From: Pristionchus mayeri
Taxonomy: Eukaryota; Nematoda; Chromadorea; Rhabditida; Neodiplogasteridae
Assembly: GCA_036245805.1 (NCBI GenBank)
Contig: BTRK01000001.1
Location: 18,173,087 to 18,237,086, forward strand
Length of the DNA stretch: 64,000 nucleotides
Direction: 5' to 3'
Both the position numbers and the translations under genes were made by a program. Below the pieces are notes generated by a model that was not told where the DNA came from, did no database searches, and saw only the letters and a list, made by a program, of their open reading frames with translations. This document shows, in pieces, positions 58,801 through 64,000 of this stretch. Every line of letters starts with the position of its first letter. Positions within the stretch are counted from its first letter, which is position 1.

Positions 58801-60706
58801 TTGATTATTTTGACACAATTCCTCTTTAAATGATATAAGTCATTACTAAAGAGGAAATTGACCTAACCTGGGGAAATAAAATAAGACAGGACCTGTTTTA
58901 ATGTATATTTTCAGGATTCTGAATCGAAATCTGGTGAAGTGGAAGAAATTCCATTGTTCGAGGCAGTTACACCGAATGATATTAAGGAGGAATTAGAGGA
59001 GTTCACAGACGAACCGATCGATGATTTGGAACAAAATTTCCTGGAAGTGCCCATTGATAATGTGAGCCCACTAGTCGCACCGTCGGTCGCTTCCCTGAGT
59101 ATCCTCTTGAATTTATATTTTATCAGATGTCTCGTCGGATGTGCGTGGTCTGTCGACAATTTCGGAATGAGAATAAAATGCGCGAATTCACTAAGAATTC
59201 TACAAGACGCACATTGTGGGTGGAGGCAGTCCGTTCTACCCCCGAAAGACGGAGATCCCTGATGGAACTGCTGAGTACAAGGAAAACGTCGTACTTATGT
59301 GCTTGTCACTTCTCGCCTTCCGACTTCAAGCAAACATCAAGAATGTCTAATAGATATAGTATGCTTCGATTGGATGCCATTCCTTACTTCCAGGTAAATT
59401 AGCTCTTCGTAATATTAATTAAATCTTCATAATTGATATTGATTATTTTGACACAATTCCTCTTTAAATGATATAAGTCATTACTAAAGAGGAAATTGAC
59501 CTAACCTGGGGAAATAAAATAAGACAGGACCTGTTTTAATGTATATTTTCAGGATTCTGAATCGAAATCTGGTGAAGTGGAAGAAATTCCATTGTTCGAG
59601 GCAGTTACACCGAATGATATTAAGGAGGAATTAGAGGAGTTCACAGACGAACCGATCGATGATTTGGAACAAAATTTCCTGGAAGTGCCCATTGATAATG
59701 TGAGCCCACTAGTCGCACCGTCGGTCGCTTCCCTGAGTATCCTCTTGAATTTATATTTTATCAGATGTCTCGTCGGATGTGCGTGGTCTGTCGACAATTT
59801 CGGAATGAGAATAAAATGCGCGAATTCACTAAGAATTCTACAAGACGCACATTGTGGGTGGAGGCAGTCCGTTCTACCCCCGAAAGACGGAGATCCCTGA
59901 TGGAACTGCTGAGTACAAGGAAAACGTCGTACTTATGTGCTTGTCACTTCTCGCCTTCCGACTTCAAGCAAACATCAAGAATGTCTAATAGATATAGTAT
60001 GCTTCGATTGGATGCCATTCCTTACTTCCAGGTAAATTAGCTCTTCGTAATATTAATTAAATCTTCATAATTGATATTGATTATTTTGACACAATTCCTC
60101 TTTAAATGATATAAGTCATTACTAAAGAGGAAATTGACCTAACCTGGGGAAATAAAATAAGACAGGACCTGTTTTAATGTATATTTTCAGGATTCTGAAT
60201 CGAAATCTGGTGAAGTGGAAGAAATTCCATTGTTCGAGGCAGTTACACCGAATGATATTAAGGAGGAATTAGAGGAGTTCACAGACGAACCGATCGATGA
60301 TTTGGAACAAAATTTCCTGGAAGTGCCCATTGATAATGTGAGCCCACTAGTCATATTCACAAGCTGGTATTCAGCATTTGAACTGGGAAAATTATTTGTG
60401 TTTTAACGAACTAAATAATTAATTCTATGCAAATTCATTTAGGTAATCACTAGCAACATCCCTCCGGCCAAACGTCCGAAAGTGATGGAAATCGAGGTAA
60501 TCATTTAGTATCAGTTAGCAAGTGATTTATTGAGCATTGTTCACATTTATATAATTCAAAATGTTTGAAAGTTCTTGAAGGAGTATTCGGCTAGGTCGCA
60601 GCATAAGGCTAAGAAGACTATAGTCTATGGTGAATCTCGTGTAAATGAGAAGACAATCAAAGAAGAAGAGTTGGATGAACCAGGTCCTTCCGGAAGTCGG
60701 AAATAA
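52847..60706 (+). CDS. Gene 9: large multi-THAP protein with amplified modules
   Basis: Exons: 52847-52951, 53063-53171, 53278-53382, 53464-53550, 55072-55224, 55896-55979, 56044-56166, 56324-56434, 56653-56751, 56827-56964, 57085-57153, 57376-57456, then four identical pairs (57851-58117 + 58277-58423, 58489-58755 + 58915-59061, 59127-59393 + 59553-59699, 59765-60031 + 60191-60337), 60443-60496, 60581-60706. Start M-S-S-D-Y; three acidic exons; three split C2CH fingers (C-C-L-C-G-E with I-C-R-R-H; C-L-L-C-R-E with L-C-R-K-H; C-Y-L-C-L-R with F-C-L-K-H), interspersed with F/Y-C-P/S-P-S/A-T-G exons; then four THAP (C-V-V-C, W-V-E-A-V-R-S-T-P-E, L-C-A-C-H-F, D-A-I-P-Y-F) plus acidic units; basic exon P-P-A-K-R-P-K-V, a likely nuclear signal; tail L-D-E-P-G-P-S-G-S-R-K-stop. 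Exon 53063-53171 is 109 bp with a 5-G run, one base too long; skipping it would keep frame. 56044 start is uncertain. Confidence 0.75.
53668..55025. mobile_element. 1.36-kb foldback in gene 9 intron 4
   Basis: Arms around 53675-54330 and 54360-55020 are reverse complements (GCGCATAAGTGAGTGGGCAG at 53678 pairs with CTGCCCACTCACTTATGCGC near 54992), centred near 54345. Paired ORFs on opposite strands are palindrome products. Confidence 0.9.
55455..55522 (-). ncRNA. tRNA-like sequence, minus strand
   Basis: On the minus strand TTGGTGCAGTGGTTGTGGGC is A-box-like and CGATTTGATTCCCCGC is B-box-like. The cloverleaf is poor and the first stem does not close, so I regard it as a tRNA-derived relic or SINE head in a gene 9 intron. 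Confidence 0.35.
57801..60352 (+). repeat. Four exact tandem copies of a 638-bp exon-pair unit
   Basis: Unit boundaries 57801, 58439, 59077, 59715 and end 60352 give exactly 4 x 638 bp. Each unit holds one THAP exon (89 codons), a 159-bp intron, one acidic exon (49 codons) and most of the flanking introns. I find no difference between copies. All junctions are phase 0, so the protein repeats 138 residues four times. Confidence 0.95.
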
Positions 60707-61148
60707 TTTGCATCGATATTCTTCTGAATTGTTCTATTTTTTGTTTCGAACCATCGCCTTTTTAACTATCTTGTATCTAAAAGTTGCGCAAACACAACTA
60801 GAGAGTTCAATTCAGTGATTATTGATTTCTCTGTGAATAGTACCGATAAATATTTGATTTTTATTACGAGAATCATGAAATGGAATCGTTTGTTACGATG
60901 ATTATACTTAATTTTAAGTTGGAATTATGCTTATGATTGTGCCGATACAAAGCATGTGTTATTAATGCGCACGATCAATGAACGGTCGCATATCTGTATT
61001 TTCTGGCAGCTTAAACTATAATATTACCTGAAACTGCTTTGTTCTATTTTAAGTTGTTTCTTCCACACTTGTGATTCCACCCATTTCACGACTGGTTTTT
61101 ACATCCATTAATCATATATCGTACCTTGTATTTTATCTTCGTTTATTC

Positions 61149-61153
61149 CAGAG
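61149..61153 (+). promoter_or_regulatory. Putative spliced-leader acceptor, gene 10
   Basis: TTCCAG-AG-ATGTCGGG, 447 bp after the gene 9 stop. Confidence 0.6.
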
Positions 61154-63995
61154 ATGTCGGGCGACTACTGTGGTAAAATCAATGAAGAACCAGTATTATT
61201 CAAAGATGAACCAATCGACGATTGTACTGAGATCAAACAAGGAGCCCCAGATTCTATTGTTAGTATATTTAATGAAAAATTATAACCTATCTGAGTTTTT
61301 ACATTTCCTAAACTCTGAGTAGCAATTTTGCATAATTTCGAGAAATTTTAATTGTCGCATATCTACTTTCAGATCAGGACTATTAACGTAACAAATGGGA
61401 TCAAAGAAGAACCAGTGGTAATAAAGGAAGAGAAAATCGACTGTACCGAATTGGACAAGCCTATTGCTGATGTGAGTTCATTAGTTCATGTTGATGCGAA
61501 CATTACTTGATATTTATGTCTTGAATGCTAACATTTCCAGAGTTTGTAACTTTCAAATTATAAGATAGGTGGTATGCTGACATATCAAATTTTTTTCGGA
61601 AAGTTATGTTTCAGCAAAATTGATTGGGAACCGCTCTCTCGAAAAGCGGAGACTCGGAATGAAATGATAGAGAAGAGAGAAAATTGGAAAGCCCATCTCG
61701 TAAAAATCGATTGATAATGAGATTCTCTATTCCAATTTCCTTTTCATTTCACTCTCCCACAATAGATTTTCTCATTCCTCGCCGTCTTTCCCGAGTGAGC
61801 GGTTCCCAGCCAATATTTACGAAACGAGCATTTCGGAAATGCAATTATGAAATGAGTTTTTACAAAAACCAATTTTCCGACTGGGGTTTTTCGAAAAGTA
61901 AACTTCCCGAAAAAATCTGACAAGTCATACCACCTTCCAATTTAGTGCAAAGAAGGAGTTGCTCACCAAGTGTTTCAGTCCTTCCCAATGTCCCATGCGG
62001 GTGACAAACTCAGAGAAGGGGATAAGGTTTATGATGGTAACTCGCATAGGAACAATTTTCCGACAAGATCATTTCGAAAATTTAATTTCCCAAAAAAATC
62101 TGACAATTCAGCATACCACCATAAGATACCTTGAACTAAACATTTCGAACAATATAGAAGAGTGTGCATTCTACTCTGATTGATGTTTTCTCAGTTCGAA
62201 AAGTCTTTACTCGATTATTATTGGGATGTATTATCATCGTCTAGTGTTGATGATGATCAGCATTTAACCTAAATATTAATATGAGTTCCTCAGATGTACA
62301 GTCCATCCAGCGGAATGTCTCGTCCTCTCGAAAAGACTTCAAAGAATAACAGTGATAATCCATTAAAGGTTAATTCAATAATCATTTCATCTATTCACTT
62401 ACTTCAATTCATTCCATAGTGTTCTTCAGGGGACAGCAGTACCTTCAACTACTCAATTCTATGAAACTTCTAATAGTCAAATGCTTGCGAAACGAGCAAG
62501 TTATCTAATTTTTACTTTTTTTAAAAATTATGATTAAAAGCTACTAAAAATTGCCTAAAGATGAAAAGTTTGCAGCCTCGTATCGAGAATGTATTGAGCG
62601 TGACCGCTAATAAGCAGTATTTCCCTTCGTATCCTGAAGAAGACGAAGAAGAAGAAGATGAGCATGAAGTCGTGAAGGATAAGTGAGTTTGGGCCCATTA
62701 TCGTGATCTGAGTTCTGATCATTAATTCGTCCTTTAAGAAAATGTAACATATTTTGTGAATATTTTTTATTGTAAATTATCGTTTTTTGTGGAAAAATTA
62801 ACAATATTTTTCGTTCAACTGATGGGAACATCCCTTTAAAATAGAATGTGAAGGTATTTAATTCAATTAAGTAAGTAAAATAATTTCAGCGAACCTGAAG
62901 GAAGTCAACTAGATCCTACGCAGGTGTTCAATCAGAACCTCAATGGAGCCATCGCTCGTCTGAGAGAGGCCTGTCTATTATTATATTATGATATAATATA
63001 TGAATATTAATTGATAAGGACCTTAGCTATTGTTTACTACAACTATACTTCTTTAGAAGCGACTGGCCTCCGAAAATGCGTTGCCCACATCAGTCGATGG
63101 AAATAATGCAGTGAAGGTACTTTTTATTGTATTTTACTAGTATTATACCTAATTTCTCTATTTTAAAAGTTCTTCTGAAATATGGAGCACGTTCGCTCTC
63201 TCCCTATTCGTGCCAGGAGTATAACTATAATTTATCCATCTCTATCTTGGTTTTTTTCTTCAGGTTTTTTCATTCTTCAGATTAAGACCTGCGTCGTCTG
63301 TGGCCGGAAGTGTGCCAAAAAGGCGATGCGTGAATTCACTTTCTTGCCATGGAAGCGTAGAATTTGGATAAACGCTGTTCGTTCGACTCCGGAAGGACGG
63401 AGATCTCTCCTGGAATTGCTTGCTACGCTCAAGTGTCCGCTTTTGTGCAAAAGTCACTTCTCCTATCAAAATTCCAACGAGGACTCAGATCTCAAAGAAG
63501 GGAGAGCCGATGTCCCTTTCTTTTTGGTGAGTCCAAAAAGAAATATGTGAAGAAATTCTAGAAATTCTTTCATTCTTACTACATTCGCAATTCCAGGATA
63601 GTTCTGAACGACGCTTCTTGTCTCTTGATAAACCGAGTGATGTCGAAGAGGAGACTATTGATATCAAACAGGAGTTGGCTGATGATTTTGCTGATGTCAA
63701 ACAGGAAGAACCAATTGCAGATGTGAGTGAAATGATATTAAGGAGTTTCTCCTATTTGGTTGCATTTTTTTTGTTTTATCAAAATTTTAAAAAAAACAAT
63801 ATTAGGTGAAAAGATCGCACATAATTCAGAAATATTGCCCCTCATCTGGAAATTGGCGTCCTATAAATCGAATGGTCGAGGGTGCAAAGTCTGCTGGGAC
63901 AGAATCAGCGACGAATAAGTCGTATACGTGCTCTGAATGCGGCCATGTACTACGCAGCAAGAATGGGATCGAGTATCATATGCTAATTCACACGG
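61154..63995 (+). CDS. Gene 10: acidic/THAP/C2H2 gene, runs off the right edge
   Basis: Exons: 61154-61258, 61373-61471, 62294-62368, 62576-62682, 62890-62923, 63057-63116, 63281-63526, 63597-63722, 63830-63995 (donor GTGAG at the edge). Start M-S-G-D-Y; acidic exons (FKDEP, IKQG; IKEEP, IKEEK); M-Y-S-P-S-S-G exon; an exon with an E-E-D-E-E-E-E-D run joined at phase 2 to 62890; a helix-like K-R-L-A-S-E-N exon; a THAP exon (C-V-V-C-G-R, W-I-N-A-V-R-S-T-P-E, L-C-K-S-H-F, A-D-V-P-F-F); an acidic exon (IKQE, VKQEEPIAD); and an exon joining K-Y-C-P-S-S-G to a C2H2 finger (C-S-E-C-G-H...H-M-L-I-H-T-G). The 62576-63116 exons are less sure. The gene continues beyond the window. Confidence 0.7.
61568..62120. 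mobile_element. MITE (GGTGGTATGCTGA ends), copy 2, compound
   Basis: Starts GGTGGTATGCTGA, reaches a first complementary end at 61935 and continues to a second CAGCATACCACC end at 62120, so it is one copy plus part of another. In gene 10 intron 2. Confidence 0.8.
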
Positions 63996-64000
63996 GTGAG

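Noticed and set aside
58273..59797. 82-aa minus-strand ORFs repeated three times
   Set aside because: Antisense shadows of the THAP and acidic exons.
57801..60352. CRISPR-like array
   Set aside because: Units are 638-bp exon pairs, not short repeats with variable spacers, and the DNA is eukaryotic.

Overview
This window looks like nematode genomic DNA. It is AT-rich and full of short exons with GTRAGT-type donors and YAG acceptors. Nine gene starts sit 2-4 bases downstream of a 3' splice acceptor with no exon in front of it, which is what spliced-leader trans-splicing looks like. Tc1/mariner elements and long foldback repeats are common. A rhabditid or diplogastrid (Pristionchus-like) worm is my best guess; the species cannot be fixed from the sequence alone.

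The main content is a head-to-tail array of ten related genes on the + strand, plus the end of one inverted copy on the - strand at the far left. Each gene is assembled from the same few modules. (1) A start exon, M-S-S-D-Y-x-A-x-D-E-I-K-E-E-P. (2) Acidic exons of about 35-50 aa carrying two or three psi-K-x-E (SUMO-acceptor consensus) motifs, such as FKDEP and IKQEEPIAD. (3) A short exon starting Y-C-P-S-T-G. (4) C2H2 zinc fingers, one finger split per exon pair at phase 1. (5) C2CH zinc fingers of THAP type, either as one ~85-89-codon exon ending in the THAP-like box D-A-V-P-F-F, or split over two or three exons with CxxC and CxxH on different exons. (6) A last exon ending D-E-P-G-P-S-x-R-stop. 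Nearly all introns are in phase 0. I read these as nuclear, DNA-binding, probably SUMOylated regulators; no member is recognised as a named gene.

Layout: 1-3298 inverted and tandem repeats with the minus-strand gene end (2024-2393); gene 1 3415-6117; gene 2 6446-9516; gene 3 9784-14337 (damaged); gene 4 14638-18010 (damaged); foldbacks 18540-20088; gene 5 about 20306-24329 (damaged, MITE inside an exon); gene 6 24671-31602 (LINE scrap and Tc1/mariner element in its introns); gene 7 33658-45872, with an 8.2-kb intron holding a nested transposon complex that itself carries a DDE-type transposase remnant and a separate spliced gene; gene 8 46096-50399 (mariner and MITE in an intron, another mariner-like element just after the stop); gene 9 52847-60706, with four exact tandem copies of a THAP+acidic exon pair; gene 10 61154 to beyond the right edge. 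Six of the nine intergenic gaps are only about 220-450 bp, consistent with operon-like expression with trans-splicing.

The array shows active birth and decay: exact 638-bp exon amplification, nonsense codons, frameshifts, a lost zinc ligand and transposons in exons and introns. The most interesting idea is that this is a rapidly evolving THAP/C2H2 transcription-factor cluster, analogous in style to vertebrate KRAB-zinc-finger clusters, embedded in the repeats it might recognise. That last step is inference.
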